Below the pieces are notes generated by a model. It saw only the letters and a program-made list of their open reading frames with translations, was not told the DNA's origin and ran no database searches. Below, in pieces: positions 17,538-26,378 of a stretch of DNA of 64,000 bases (its first letter is position 1; each line of letters starts with the position of its first letter). A program made the translations under genes and the position numbers. The DNA is from Proteus vulgaris (GTDB lineage: Bacteria; Pseudomonadota; Gammaproteobacteria; Enterobacterales; Enterobacteriaceae): NCBI RefSeq assembly GCF_011045815.1, contig NZ_CP047345.1, positions 107,207 to 171,206 of the forward strand, read 5' to 3'.

Positions 17538-18038
17538 ATGAAAAACCTATCAGCTTTGGAAGCAGTTCTTGACTACGACAAACCTTCTCGACGTTTTCTT
17601 GATGAGCTCAACGAAAACCAGATGAAGGATTTGTCCGGGGAAATCTTCGCCAAGCTCTACTGGAGCAAGCGTAATCCCCAGTGGTACGAGAAAGACACCA
17701 ATCGGCTGTTTGCACGACTTCGTTGGGTTCAGCGCATCATCAAGAAGCGCTTGAAAACCGGCAAGGTTAAACCTGAACTGACAGAAAATGGTTCAGTGAT
17801 GGAGCGCTTCAACTTCCCTTATGGTGACACTCTCGATTTCTTCCATCGGTACTTGCGACATCCCAAATGGGAGGTTGTGTATCAAGAATCGGGGTGCAGT
17901 GCCTTTTGGAAAAATGAAGCAACGCTTGAGCTATGCACCTACTGCGAAGGTGATGTGGTCATGATGAAGGCTCCTGATGAAGCAACCTTCTTTCGTGATT
18001 GCAATCGCCTTAGCTGGTGGTATGCAGATAACGCTTGA
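17538..18038 (+). CDS. Unknown 166-residue protein
   Basis: Soluble, Trp/Tyr-rich (KLYWSKRNPQWYEKDTNRL, ...DFFHRYLRHPKWEV). The leader pairs GGGGCTCC with GGAGTCCC at the RBS over eight positions including one G-U. No family recognised. Confidence 0.62.
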   Translation: MKNLSALEAVLDYDKPSRRFLDELNENQMKDLSGEIFAKLYWSKRNPQWYEKDTNRLFARLRWVQRIIKKRLKTGKVKPELTENGSVMERFNFPYGDTLDFFHRYLRHPKWEVVYQESGCSAFWKNEATLELCTYCEGDVVMMKAPDEATFFRDCNRLSWWYADNA

Positions 18039-18111
18039 TCTTAATCCCTAACCAGGGGCGAACCGGCCCCTGATGGGAGCATGGTGCGCCCCATCTATGA
18101 TGGAGGACGCC

Positions 18112-18996
18112 ATGTTCAAATCATCAGTATGCTCCTACGAAAACAGGGGGCCTTACGGAAACAACAAGTACCGAGGCAACTGCTCGGGCTTTATCGTTAA
18201 AGACTTCATTGAGTCTTACATGAGAAAGCCGAACGGGCTGGTGGCAGACCCAAGTGTTGGGGGTGGCTCTAGCATCGACGTTGCCAATGAACTTGGTGTC
18301 CGTTTCAAAGGGACAGACTTGCATCAGGGGTTCAACCTGTTGCGGGATGACTTCCTTTCGTTCCTCGGAGAGCCTGCACACCTGATCTGGTGGTACCCTC
18401 CTTACTGGGACATGATCCAGTATTCAGGTAAGCAGTGGGGCGAGCCCAACAAATGGGATATGAGCCGCATGAATTTGCCTGAGTTCGTTGAAGCCCTTGA
18501 GCTGGCCGTTATGAATATTCATGACGCCTGTGAGCGAGGAGGGCATTACGGAATCCTCATGGGAAACCTGAGGCGCGATGGGGATTATTTCAACCTGTCC
18601 AGCCTTGTGGAACGTATCGCACCTGGGAAGCTGGTGGATGAGATCATCAAAACACAGCACAACTGTGTGAGTGACCGAACTCAGTATTCCGGGAAGCTGG
18701 TGCGTATCGCCCATGAAAAGCTGTTGGTGTTTCGTCGTAACGACGTTGCCTCATCGCTCTGTCTTCTTGCTGCCGTACACCGTCGAGCAACCAATATGGT
18801 TTCGACTACGTGGAAAGCTGCAATACGCCGAACCCTACAGGGGAAAACGTTGAAGCTGGAGCAGATTTACAAAGAGATTGAACCCTACGCAAAGCATCGA
18901 GAGAACAACCACTGGCAAGCAAAGGTCAGGCAAGTTCTTCAAGATGCCAGGTTCTTTATTCGCATCGAGGTAGGTGTCTATGCACTTGCTGAGTAG
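18112..18996 (+). CDS. DNA methyltransferase-like protein (N6-adenine / N4-cytosine type)
   Basis: A 294-residue protein with methyltransferase motif I VADPSVGGGSSIDVA (about residue 45) and motif IV IWWYPPYWDMIQ (PPY, about 90), in that order, then MGNLRRDGDYFNL. The C-terminal 80 residues (from about AAVHRRATN) look like a separate DNA-binding or helical tail. PPYW is the catalytic motif for exocyclic amino methylation. Start ATG 18112; the alternative at 18073 lies in the leader. With the C5 methyltransferase at 22124 it may protect the element from host restriction, which is inference. No cognate nuclease is visible nearby. Confidence 0.7.
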   Translation: MFKSSVCSYENRGPYGNNKYRGNCSGFIVKDFIESYMRKPNGLVADPSVGGGSSIDVANELGVRFKGTDLHQGFNLLRDDFLSFLGEPAHLIWWYPPYWDMIQYSGKQWGEPNKWDMSRMNLPEFVEALELAVMNIHDACERGGHYGILMGNLRRDGDYFNLSSLVERIAPGKLVDEIIKTQHNCVSDRTQYSGKLVRIAHEKLLVFRRNDVASSLCLLAAVHRRATNMVSTTWKAAIRRTLQGKTLKLEQIYKEIEPYAKHRENNHWQAKVRQVLQDARFFIRIEVGVYALAE

Positions 18997-19001
18997 CCCA
19001 A

Positions 19002-19061
19002 CCGGGGCGTGACATCCCGGAGGGGATTGGTCGCGCTCATCAACAACAAAGGAGCGTGACC
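19002..19061 (+). promoter_or_regulatory. Three-strand leader before the ferredoxin gene (clearest example)
   Basis: Hairpin CCGGG/CCCGG (19002-19006, 19016-19020). Loop GCGTGAC (19007-19013) pairs 7/7 with GTCGCGC (19030-19036). The same middle strand, GGTCGCGCTC (19029-19038), pairs 10/10 with GAGCGTGACC (19052-19061) at the RBS. Loop and RBS arm carry the identical word GCGTGAC, so the two pairings exclude each other. Confidence 0.7.
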
Positions 19062-19286
19062 ATGAACGTACAACTTCAAGCCAGCAACAATGTGCTGTTG
19101 GCGCAAATCGAAAGCAAAGGCCTCACTGTTGAAACGCATTGTCGCAGTGGCTTTTGTGGCATGTGCCGGGTTCGTCTACTCGAAGGTCAAGTGGCCTATG
19201 ACGAGACGCCCATCGCATTTGTCAAAGAAGGGGAAGTGTTGGTTTGCTGCGCTAAAGCAAAAACCGATGTGACCTTGGAAATTTAA
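19062..19286 (+). CDS. [2Fe-2S] ferredoxin-like protein
   Basis: A 74-residue plant-type ferredoxin with cysteines CRSGFCGMC (C-x4-C-x2-C) and a fourth in VLVCCAKA, about 31 residues on. It resembles YfaE and the ferredoxin domains of reductases. Ferredoxins of this size maintain the diferric cofactor of class I ribonucleotide reductase or feed other redox enzymes. The partner here is unknown, since no reductase gene is in the window. Start ATG 19062, rather than GTG 19056 inside the RBS arm. Confidence 0.82.
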   Translation: MNVQLQASNNVLLAQIESKGLTVETHCRSGFCGMCRVRLLEGQVAYDETPIAFVKEGEVLVCCAKAKTDVTLEI

Positions 19287-19347
19287 CCCATCCGGAGGAG
19301 CCTTTCCTGCGGGTGGGGCTCCTCTATCCATTACGAGGAGAAACACT

Positions 19348-19737
19348 ATGTCTATCAATACCAAAGTTGAACAAATCGCATACGGTCATGCTACCGCTCT
19401 AGTGCTCAGTGAACTGGGCCAACAAGAGAATTGGTGCAAGGCTTATGAGTATTTGTCTGAGTGTGTCGAACGGGGAGACGAGCCTGAGGATCTGGTCGTT
19501 TGGCAACCGTTTGAGCACTGGGAATGGAAAGACATTCTGGAGCAAATCGAGAGCGAAGCCGAGTCTCTGCTTTCGACTATTAAGTCCGTTTTAGGCTTGG
19601 CCCACAAAGGCATCATTCAGTCAGCAATTGACTGCTCTCTGGATTCGGACATGACCCAGCTTGACCTGATTGGAATGGTCGAGCTCGGAAGTGAAATCGA
19701 AGATGGGGAGTGTGCTGGAGGTGGCTATGCAGCTTAA
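19348..19737 (+). CDS. Unknown acidic 129-residue protein
   Basis: Soluble, acidic, with LVVWQPFEHWEWKDILEQIE and a helical SLLSTIKSVLGLAHKG segment. The leader pairs GCTCCTC with GAGGAG of the RBS. Its stop overlaps the next gene by 11 bases. No family recognised. Confidence 0.6.
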   Translation: MSINTKVEQIAYGHATALVLSELGQQENWCKAYEYLSECVERGDEPEDLVVWQPFEHWEWKDILEQIESEAESLLSTIKSVLGLAHKGIIQSAIDCSLDSDMTQLDLIGMVELGSEIEDGECAGGGYAA

Positions 19738-20179
19738 CCGATACACGGCCAGGGAGTCTGACAAAAGTCGGATACTTCGGACCATCGGCTGGTGCAAGCG
19801 CAATCACCTTACACTTGCCGGTCTTCCATACGAGGACAATCTTGCAGGAAGTGACGGGATCAGCATAGAGATCATCACTCCTCCTGGTATGTCGCGGGAA
19901 ATGTTGGAGCAAGCCGTCAGAGAGGGGTATTCAGAGCGAGATGTCGTAAGGCATCGCATTCTGGAGTGCCCTGTCGGTTGGTTCATGGAAGCTGATGGCA
20001 AGGCATTTGATCATGAAGTGTTCCACGATTACGTGGTGGCTCATGGTTATGGCGAACCTTCCAGCGAAGCCTATGAGCTGGCGGAGCGGTGGTTCTGGCA
20101 GGGCAACGATTATGCGTTGATAGCTGCGGAAATAGTTGCTCGTGATCTTTGTGTTCGTGATGACGAAGATGAGGACTGA
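19727..20179 (+). CDS. Unknown 150-residue protein
   Basis: Starts at ATG 19727 inside the end of the previous gene, with GGAGG eight bases ahead; an in-frame ATG at 19670 would extend it deep into the previous gene and has no RBS. Soluble, containing ISIEIITPPGMSREMLEQAV and a very acidic end (RDDEDED). No family recognised. Lacks its own hairpin leader, so translation is probably coupled. Confidence 0.6.
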   Translation: MQLNRYTARESDKSRILRTIGWCKRNHLTLAGLPYEDNLAGSDGISIEIITPPGMSREMLEQAVREGYSERDVVRHRILECPVGWFMEADGKAFDHEVFHDYVVAHGYGEPSSEAYELAERWFWQGNDYALIAAEIVARDLCVRDDEDED

Positions 20180-20183
20180 TCCT

Positions 20184-20459
20184 ATGGATGCTGTAGCGCA
20201 TATAGCAGCAGATAACCTTGTACCGGCATGTGGAGGTGCAGAGAAGCCGTTTACCGTTAGTGGTAGACAGTGGCTTTACTGCTATCACCCAGCCAGTGGG
20301 AGGCACTGCTACTTAGACCTCGATAATGACCGTCCAGTCTGGCATCGAGGATTTCATCCTGCTTTTCATCCTGAGCTTGAGTTCGCTGATGAAGCTGAGT
20401 TGCTTCGACCAGTTGAGCGAAAGCCTGACCATGAAGAGCTGGAGGATTTTTACTTTTAA
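20184..20459 (+). CDS. Unknown 91-residue protein
   Basis: Starts four bases after the previous stop, with GAGGA ahead of ATG 20184. Contains CYHPASGRHCYLDLDNDRPVW and an acidic C-terminus (HEELEDFYF). Paired Cys/His suggest possible metal binding but no known motif is matched. Confidence 0.55.
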   Translation: MDAVAHIAADNLVPACGGAEKPFTVSGRQWLYCYHPASGRHCYLDLDNDRPVWHRGFHPAFHPELEFADEAELLRPVERKPDHEELEDFYF

Positions 20460-20516
20460 CCCACGGGGCCGCTCTTCCTGATGGGAGACGGTCCTCCATT
20501 CTCAAAGGAGAAGACC

Positions 20517-20708
20517 ATGAAAGATCACAGTCAAACGATTGTGTTCCCTGGGAACAATGTTGAATCACTTGCTGAGGCTAACGCCATGTTGAGCGCTGTG
20601 TCGGAAGATGCACGTAAAGCCAGCAATACGGAAGACAAACGTGACCTTGAATCGCTTCAAGGCTGGCTGGAAGAGAACATCAATTCTCAACTGGCAGGCG
20701 TGAAGTAA
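20517..20708 (+). CDS. Unknown 63-residue protein
   Basis: Small soluble helical protein (SLAEANAMLSAVSEDARKA...). ATG 20517 abuts GGAGAAGACC, which can pair with GGTCCTCC upstream (two four-pair arms around an AA bulge). No family recognised. Confidence 0.55.
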   Translation: MKDHSQTIVFPGNNVESLAEANAMLSAVSEDARKASNTEDKRDLESLQGWLEENINSQLAGVK

Positions 20709-20776
20709 CTATGACTGTAACCCCACTGGGGGCTTCATGCCCCTGTGGGGGCATGGTGCCCGTAAAAGGAGTCACC

Positions 20777-21130
20777 ATGAATGCAGTGAAGATGATCCAG
20801 AAGGAAAACCAGCTTGAGCTGCCGCTTTTCTTCCTGGATGAAGAGCCGAAGACCGCAGAAGTCATTCCATTTGAGCCAAAGCCTGAATGGACTGATGATG
20901 AGGTAAGGCAGTTACGTGATGGGCTTTTATGGCATAGCCTTAGAGTCCTTGCTGATGGTCGAGCTGGAAGTGAAATCAAGCAGGAAACGATGGCTTGGGT
21001 GATGTCCGATGAGGTACATCCATTCTCATTTGTGGTCTGCTGCGATGAAGCAGGTTACGATCCATCTGGAGTAAGGGAAGGCGTGAAGTCTATCCTAAAC
21101 CGCTTAGCGCGGGTTAAAGCGGGGGGTTAA
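20777..21130 (+). CDS. Unknown 117-residue protein
   Basis: Soluble protein with an ELPLFFLDEEPKTAEVIPFEP N-terminal segment, a helical middle and a basic end. Start ATG 20777 behind GGAG and the leader arm GTCACC. Last gene of its block; the gap after it holds a CTTTCACATGTGAAAG palindrome and pseudoknot copy 5. Confidence 0.58.
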   Translation: MNAVKMIQKENQLELPLFFLDEEPKTAEVIPFEPKPEWTDDEVRQLRDGLLWHSLRVLADGRAGSEIKQETMAWVMSDEVHPFSFVVCCDEAGYDPSGVREGVKSILNRLARVKAGG

Positions 21131-21155
21131 CCCCCTGCTTTCCCAGTGGCATCGA

Positions 21156-21171
21156 CTTTCACATGTGAAAG
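21156..21171. repeat. 16-bp palindrome CTTTCACATGTGAAAG, copy 2
   Basis: Exact copy in the gap between two gene blocks, 50 bp before pseudoknot copy 5. Confidence 0.75.
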
Positions 21172-21221
21172 TTTGTGCCCCTCGGAAAGCAAGATTTTGC
21201 TCTCTGTCGAGAGTGAATAGT

Positions 21222-21250
21222 GAGGTAGCTGGCCTCCCCAAACAAACAGC
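21222..21250 (+). ncRNA. TAGCTGG pseudoknot element, copy 5
   Basis: Stem GAGG/CCTC (21222-21225 with 21233-21236), loop TAGCTGG, CAGC at 21247-21250. Relative to GCGA/TCGC, both strands of the stem changed together. The upstream hairpin is CTCT-GTC-GAGAG. Confidence 0.65.
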
Positions 21251-21321
21251 ATTCTACATAACCCTTGGGGGATCACTGCCCCTCGGGCTGGTGGTTCCCT
21301 GACAAACATGGAGCCACAACT

Positions 21322-21666
21322 ATGACTACTCTTGCCAGCTTTGCGAATCCGATTTCTGTTATTCAACGCTCACCAACCAGTGGGGTGTTTGGCACAAATC
21401 AGTTCGTAGGAGACAAAGAGGGATTTGTACAAAAGGTGCTCGGAAAGTGGTACTGCAATCCAGGGAATACCATTCCCGTTGAGAGCATGTCCCACCTTGA
21501 GCAGGCGGAGAAACTGTATGACTTCTATGTCAAGTATCTCCAAGTGAAAGAAAAGATCTCTGTGAACCTTGGCCGGGTGCTGCATAAGCTGTACAGCACT
21601 GGTTCTATCAAGGAAGCAGAGATCGTGCTTGAAGCAATAAAGGCTCAGGCTGGCGTAACAGCTTGA
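21322..21666 (+). CDS. Unknown 114-residue protein
   Basis: Soluble, with FVGDKEGFVQKVLGKWYC and a long helical C-terminal half (LEQAEKLYDFYVKYLQVKEK). Start ATG 21322 behind GGAGCCACAACT, partly complementary to GTGGTTCC upstream. No family recognised. Confidence 0.6.
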   Translation: MTTLASFANPISVIQRSPTSGVFGTNQFVGDKEGFVQKVLGKWYCNPGNTIPVESMSHLEQAEKLYDFYVKYLQVKEKISVNLGRVLHKLYSTGSIKEAEIVLEAIKAQAGVTA

Positions 21667-21683
21667 GCAATCTACTAACCCTA

Positions 21684-21743
21684 AACCGGGTGCATCCGCC
21701 CGGTTCGGGACGTGGTGCGCCCCCAAACTATTTGGAGTGCATC
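21684..21743 (+). promoter_or_regulatory. Three-strand leader before 21744
   Basis: Hairpin AACCGGG/CCCGGTT (21684-21690, 21699-21705), loop TGCATCCG. GGTGCGCCCC (21714-21723) pairs with GGAGTGCATC (21734-21743) as in the 13088 leader. Loop and RBS arm share TGCATC. Confidence 0.65.
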
Positions 21744-22046
21744 ATGGAAAAACATAACCTCAAATCCGGATTCAGCATCTATTTCGCTGACGTCCATTTC
21801 GAGAAACAAGTCTACGCATTCGGCTCAGGACTTGGCTTCACCTCTGTGATTTACGCCTACTCGCTGGGCCGAGATCCGGAAGAAGCTGAGAAGCTGGCGC
21901 TTGAAAAGTACGACTCTGACGAAACGAAGGTGAAGAAGGTGCATGTCAATCTGGCTCGCAGCCAGGACATCAACCGCTACACCTTCCCTGAACAAATGGC
22001 TGGCTTTGCTAATGCCATTCAGTCTCACGGCATCGCTGTGAACTGA
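21744..22046 (+). CDS. Unknown 100-residue protein
   Basis: Soluble protein (SGFSIYFADVHFEKQVYAFG...GRDPEEAEKLALEKYD), alpha/beta in pattern. The leader is nearly the same as that of the DUF3150-like gene. No family recognised. Confidence 0.6.
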   Translation: MEKHNLKSGFSIYFADVHFEKQVYAFGSGLGFTSVIYAYSLGRDPEEAEKLALEKYDSDETKVKKVHVNLARSQDINRYTFPEQMAGFANAIQSHGIAVN

Positions 22047-22062
22047 GAACCACTTTAAACCC

Positions 22063-22123
22063 ATCGGGGCCATTACTTCCCGATTGGGACGGTAGTGGCC
22101 TCTCAACCGAAAGGAGAGAGCTC
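22063..22123 (+). promoter_or_regulatory. Three-strand leader before the C5-methyltransferase gene
   Basis: Hairpin ATCGGG/CCCGAT (22063-22068, 22079-22084). GCCATTAC of the loop pairs with GTAGTGGC (22092-22099), one G-U; CTCTC after it pairs with GAGAG of the RBS. Confidence 0.62.
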
Positions 22124-23749
22124 ATGGCTACTATCGTAAACACCAAGTTAGGAGAACATCGAGGCAAGAAGCGCGTCTGGCTGGAAGGCCAAAAGCTACT
22201 GCGTGAAGGTTACTATCCTGGCATGAAGTATGATCTGGAGCTGAAAGATTCCCAGGTTGTGCTTCGCGTCAAAGAGGAGGGTAAGTTCACCATCAGTAAG
22301 CGCGAGCGCAATGGCCGGGTGTCTCCAATCATCGATCTGACCGTGCAGGAGCTTGCTACCGTTTTTGACGGTGTAGAGATGCTCCGCGTGTTCATCCGTA
22401 ACGGCGCAATTGTGATCTCTGCTCACCATCAACAAGAGCGAGTGATCGAGCGCGTCAACCGGCTTATCAGTAAGCTGGAGAATGGAGAATCGCTTTCGGT
22501 ATGCAGCCTCTTTCATGGGGGTGGTGTGCTTGATAAAGCGATTCACGCCGGTTTTCACAAGGCGGGAATTGCCAGTGCCATATCTGTGGCCGTGGAGATG
22601 GAAGGGAAATATCTCGATTCGTCTTTGGCAAATAACCCGGAGCTTTGGAACGAAGATTCTATTGTTATCGAATCGCCAATCCAGGCTGTGAATCTCAGCA
22701 AACGCCCACCACAGGTGGATGTTTTGATGGGGGGCATACCGTGTACCGGCGCGTCAAAGTCAGGTCGCAGTAAGAACAAGTTGGAGTTTGCCGAATCGCA
22801 TGAGGCGGCAGGTGCCATGTTCTTCAACTTCCTGCAATTCGTAGAAGCGCTAAACCCAGCCGTTGTGCTGATTGAGAACGTGCCTGAGTACCAGAACACC
22901 GCTTCGATGGAAGTGATTCGTTCGGTGCTCTCTTCGTTGGGTTACTCCCTACAAGAGCGCATTCTCGACGGCAATGAGTTTGGGGTTATTGAGCGCCGCA
23001 AGCGTCTTTGTGTTGTTGCGCTTTCCCACGGGATCGACGGGTTTGAACTTGAGAAGGTTCAGCCTGTTCGCACCAAGGAAAGTCGCATACAGGACATCCT
23101 GGAGCCAGTTCCGCTCGATTCTGAACGTTGGAAGTCATTTGACTATCTGGCTGAGAAGGAGTTGAGAGACAAAGCTGCTGGCAAGGGGTTCTCTCGCCAG
23201 CTTCTGACTGGCGACGATGAGTTTTGCGGCACCATAGGTAAGGACTATGCAAAATGCAGAAGTACCGAACCTTTCATTGTTCATCCAGAACAGCCGGAGT
23301 TGTCTCGCATCTTTACACCGACAGAACATTGTCGAGTGAAAGGGATACCAGAGGAACTCATCCAAGGTCTGTCGGACACTATTGCCCACCAGATTCTCGG
23401 GCAATCGGTAGTCTTTCCCGCGTTCGAGGCTTTAGCCCTCGCATTAGGGAACAGCCTGTGGAGCTGGGTTGGAATGATGCCAATCATGGTCGAAGTCGTG
23501 GATGAATCACAGCCGGTGATCGGTGGTGAAGACTTCCATTGGGCAACGGCATTGGTTGACGCAAAGGGCACTCTCAAGCTGTCACCGGCAGCGAAAAAAC
23601 AGGGGATGCCCTTCAACATTATGGATGGTCAATTGGCTGTCTATTCACCTAACGGAACTAAAAAGAGCTGCGGCCATGAGCCTTGCGAATATCTCCCGGT
23701 AATGATGTCCGGAGACGCAATCATGGTCACTTCATCTTTGGTTCATTAG
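22124..23749 (+). CDS. dcm: C5-cytosine DNA methyltransferase (Dcm-like)
   Basis: A 541-residue protein. The methyltransferase core starts near residue 125 with motif I VCSLFHGGGVLDKAIH, catalytic motif IV MGGIPCTGAS (PC), motif VI LIENVPEY (ENV) and motif VIII GVIERRKRLCVVAL. About 120 residues precede the core and about 100 follow it (from LWSWVGMMP), both longer than in simple Dcm enzymes. The PCTGAS variant replaces the usual PCQ-FS but keeps the nucleophile Cys. No restriction partner is visible, so it is probably a solitary protective or regulatory enzyme (inference). IncC and SXT elements also carry dcm-type genes. Confidence 0.87.
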   Translation: MATIVNTKLGEHRGKKRVWLEGQKLLREGYYPGMKYDLELKDSQVVLRVKEEGKFTISKRERNGRVSPIIDLTVQELATVFDGVEMLRVFIRNGAIVISAHHQQERVIERVNRLISKLENGESLSVCSLFHGGGVLDKAIHAGFHKAGIASAISVAVEMEGKYLDSSLANNPELWNEDSIVIESPIQAVNLSKRPPQVDVLMGGIPCTGASKSGRSKNKLEFAESHEAAGAMFFNFLQFVEALNPAVVLIENVPEYQNTASMEVIRSVLSSLGYSLQERILDGNEFGVIERRKRLCVVALSHGIDGFELEKVQPVRTKESRIQDILEPVPLDSERWKSFDYLAEKELRDKAAGKGFSRQLLTGDDEFCGTIGKDYAKCRSTEPFIVHPEQPELSRIFTPTEHCRVKGIPEELIQGLSDTIAHQILGQSVVFPAFEALALALGNSLWSWVGMMPIMVEVVDESQPVIGGEDFHWATALVDAKGTLKLSPAAKKQGMPFNIMDGQLAVYSPNGTKKSCGHEPCEYLPVMMSGDAIMVTSSLVH

Positions 23750-23809
23750 TAACTCACCGGGGCAATGCCGAAAGGCCTTTGCTCCGGCCTATCCGAAAGG
23801 AGAGTAATC

Positions 23810-24241
23810 ATGAAAATCGAAACTGTTGTGCCTTTACCTCCCGAGGATTCAGGCCTTCAACACTGCATTGCCAGGTTCCATAACCGCAACATGGATTCCA
23901 AGCGAAAAGACAAGACCCGTTTTTTCAGGAGGGAGCCGGTTATGATCGTAAACCCAGAGACCAAAGCAAAGGTTCTCCGGTATGCGATGGGCAACCCTGG
24001 GAATTTATCCATCACAAAGCTGGCGGTCGCGCTGGATTACGATGCGGTAGATGCTCTGGGTGTTCGTTTTAAAGACACTGTAAATCTTGAGGTTCGCAGA
24101 GCCAGGCGCTGGGAAGTCTGGCAGTGGTTCTGGAACCATCCGGATCAAAGTGTCCAACTGTCAATCAAATTGGGCGTGGTTGGCGCTGTGTTGGGAGTCA
24201 TGGGCTTCCTGACTGGCGTAGCTCCGTACCTCTTGGGATAA
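23810..24241 (+). CDS. Small protein with C-terminal membrane segment, unknown
   Basis: A 143-residue protein; ATG 23810 follows AGGAGAG. Basic N-terminal half (RNMDSKRKDKTRFFRREP), then a soluble middle and one hydrophobic segment near the end (GVVGAVLGVMGFLTGVAPYL), suggesting a C-terminal membrane anchor. No family recognised. Confidence 0.6.
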   Translation: MKIETVVPLPPEDSGLQHCIARFHNRNMDSKRKDKTRFFRREPVMIVNPETKAKVLRYAMGNPGNLSITKLAVALDYDAVDALGVRFKDTVNLEVRRARRWEVWQWFWNHPDQSVQLSIKLGVVGAVLGVMGFLTGVAPYLLG

Positions 24242-24250
24242 ACCAATAAA

Positions 24251-24314
24251 GCCGTTAACGGGCAATGTAAGTCCGGAGACGGCTTGCATTGCTCTCTCGA
24301 AAGTGGAGAGTCAA
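24251..24314 (+). promoter_or_regulatory. Leader before 24315 with 10-bp long-range pairing
   Basis: GCAATGTAAG (24262-24271) pairs 10/10 with CTTGCATTGC (24283-24292), one G-U. CTCTC right after it is complementary to GAGAG of the RBS (24306-24310). Surrounding GCCGT/ACGGC forms an outer stem. Confidence 0.6.
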
Positions 24315-24869
24315 ATGAACACATTAGAACAACTTGTAAATCAGAGAGTGCTTGAGGAAGGTCTGAAAAAGGCGAAGCCATTGGCCGCGCAAATGGGGCT
24401 TGAATCTGTACCTGATGAGATGCTTGAAATGATCTGCCCAAACTTGAACTACTCTGGGCAGTTTACGCCAGCTCTGTACGCGAGATTTCAAAGCGTAAAG
24501 CGATTACTGAAAGAGTTGTCGGAACAAACCTCACCTAAGCACGGGCATATTGTGAAGTTTACCAACCAATATGGGAGCTACGATGAGTCAGCTTTGCTGT
24601 TCAAAGAAGGCGACGTCAGAAACCAGAACTTGGTTGCTTGTGTGGGCGGGAAGACGCTAAATCTCGGAGAGCTAGAGCTTCGAGATTATGGGCTCAATAT
24701 GCACATCGGTTGCGGTGGACCATTTGAGCCGATCTCAGAAGCGCAGATTCAGTCCTTGTCTGAGTTTGACTTCTATGAGACGACCTACAGATTCTGGGGC
24801 CAGAATCCATGTGGAAACGGGATGATAGACATCACCGTCCCTATGAAACGTTGGTTCTTGACTGTGTAG
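24315..24869 (+). CDS. Unknown 184-residue protein
   Basis: Soluble, starting at ATG 24315. The first 80 residues are helical; the C-terminal part is beta-rich with DYGLNMHIGCGGPFEP and FWGQNPCGNG. No family recognised. Last gene of its block. Confidence 0.6.
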   Translation: MNTLEQLVNQRVLEEGLKKAKPLAAQMGLESVPDEMLEMICPNLNYSGQFTPALYARFQSVKRLLKELSEQTSPKHGHIVKFTNQYGSYDESALLFKEGDVRNQNLVACVGGKTLNLGELELRDYGLNMHIGCGGPFEPISEAQIQSLSEFDFYETTYRFWGQNPCGNGMIDITVPMKRWFLTV

Positions 24870-25003
24870 CTTCAACCTGAGTGCGCCGAGAAATCGGCGT
24901 ACCGGCCCCTTAAAAAGGGTAATCAGCGCAGGGGGAAACCCCGCGCTTTCCCAAGCATCTCGGTTTCCCAGGGTGCTTCGGAAAGTGCCTTAGGCGCTCA
25001 AGT

Positions 25004-25032
25004 GCGGTAGCTGGCTGCCAAAAACAAACAGC
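25004..25032 (+). ncRNA. TAGCTGG pseudoknot element, copy 6
   Basis: Stem GCGG/CTGC (25004-25007 with 25015-25018, one G-U), loop TAGCTGG, CAGC at 25029-25032. Confidence 0.6.
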
Positions 25033-25101
25033 AAATTATCAACCCTGACGGGAGCACCTCCTGTTAGGGGGGCTCCGTCATAAACTGAACGGAGATATAG
25101 C

Positions 25102-25488
25102 ATGTCTAAAAACGTCAACGATGTTTTTTCAAACCGAACTTCTTTGGAATGTACTGTAAATGCAGCGCTGGATCGTCGTATCGGTCTGCGTGTCGGGTTC
25201 CCTCATTACAGAGAAGGAGCAAACGGTGTGGTTTGTGAGATCGAAGCAGAGTACCCATTGCTCAACACTCATTCGAGTGTTGCATGGCCCCTGCTCGATG
25301 AACTCAACAGTTACACCATCCAAAAAAACCAATCGCTCATTGATCACATTGATAATGCGGTCGCTGAACTGTTGAAACACAAGGCTCGTCTACAGCTTGA
25401 TATTCAAAAGCTGCAAGACGGTGACATTGATCTGGTGAAACAGGCCAAGCAGCAATACGAAGACAACCAGATGTCGAGTAGCAGCTAG
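25102..25488 (+). CDS. Unknown 128-residue protein
   Basis: Soluble protein with a helical C-terminal half (LIDHIDNAVAELLKHKARLQ) and Ser-rich end. GGAGC/GCTCC pairing is present in the leader. The IS3-family element inserted only a few bases past its stop, separating it from the DndC-like gene that probably belonged to the same transcript. Confidence 0.6.
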   Translation: MSKNVNDVFSNRTSLECTVNAALDRRIGLRVGFPHYREGANGVVCEIEAEYPLLNTHSSVAWPLLDELNSYTIQKNQSLIDHIDNAVAELLKHKARLQLDIQKLQDGDIDLVKQAKQQYEDNQMSSSS

Positions 25489-25509
25489 TTCTGAATCGCC
25501 ACGGATAAT

Positions 25510-26322
25510 CTAGACACTTCCGAGCCGTTGATAATACTGGTTTTCATATTCTGTCGGTGACATCTGATCGCTAGAACCATGCCGACGCTTACTGTTATAA
25601 AACATTTCGATGTAATCAAAAATATCGCTGCGGGCTTCTTCCCGCGTTCCGTAGAGCTTTTTCTTTATCCGTTCGCGTTTCAACAACTGGAAAAAGCTTT
25701 CTGCAACCGCATTATCATGGCAGTTACCGCGACGGCTCATGCTGCCCTCCAGGCCGTGTGATTTCAGGAACGACTGCCACTCATGGCTTGTGTATTGACT
25801 GCCCTGATCCGAATGAACCAGCACCTGTTTTTGGGGATTACGCCGCCATACAGCCATCAGCAGTGCGTTCAGGACAATGTCCTTTGTCATCCGGGATTGC
25901 ATGGACCAGCCGATAATTTTGCGTGAGAACAGATCAACAACCACGGCAAGATACAGCCAGCCTTCGTGGGTCCTGATGTAGGTTATGTCCGTTACCCAAC
26001 GCTCATCCGGAGCATCCGGATTGAACTGTCGCTGGAGCCTGTTGGGCGACACGATACTGGCTTCGCCTTTACGTGCTCGCGGGCTCCGGTATCCAACCTG
26101 AGCCTTTATCCCGACACGTTTCATCAGTCGCCAGACTCTGTTCACTCCGCACTGTTGCCCGCTGTCCCGCAGATCCAGATGGATTTTGCGATAACCATAG
26201 ATGCATCCCGATTCCAGCCAGAACTGTTTAATCTGTCCTGTCAGTCTTAGGTCTGCCTGATGGCGTTGTGAATGCGGCTGCTGAAGCCAGGCGTAAAAAC
26301 CACTGGGATGAACATCCAGCAC
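25510..26322 (-). CDS. IS3-family transposase OrfB (DDE integrase domain)
   Basis: A 270-residue frame from GTG 26322; the frame is open further upstream to the slippery site, so the working product is the OrfAB fusion. The DDE catalytic core is visible: WVTDITYI (first Asp), LVHSDQGSQYTS (second Asp) and NAVAESFFQLLKRE (Glu), preceded by YGYRKIHLDL. Confidence 0.9.
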   Translation of the reverse strand: MLDVHPSGFYAWLQQPHSQRHQADLRLTGQIKQFWLESGCIYGYRKIHLDLRDSGQQCGVNRVWRLMKRVGIKAQVGYRSPRARKGEASIVSPNRLQRQFNPDAPDERWVTDITYIRTHEGWLYLAVVVDLFSRKIIGWSMQSRMTKDIVLNALLMAVWRRNPQKQVLVHSDQGSQYTSHEWQSFLKSHGLEGSMSRRGNCHDNAVAESFFQLLKRERIKKKLYGTREEARSDIFDYIEMFYNSKRRHGSSDQMSPTEYENQYYQRLGSV

Positions 26323-26378
26323 CCGACAGAGCAGGCGAACAGGCCAGCAACAGGTGTTGTCACGGATAAAGGCGTACC

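Noticed and set aside
25966..26250. Plus-strand ORF inside the IS element
   Set aside because: Shadow of the transposase gene.
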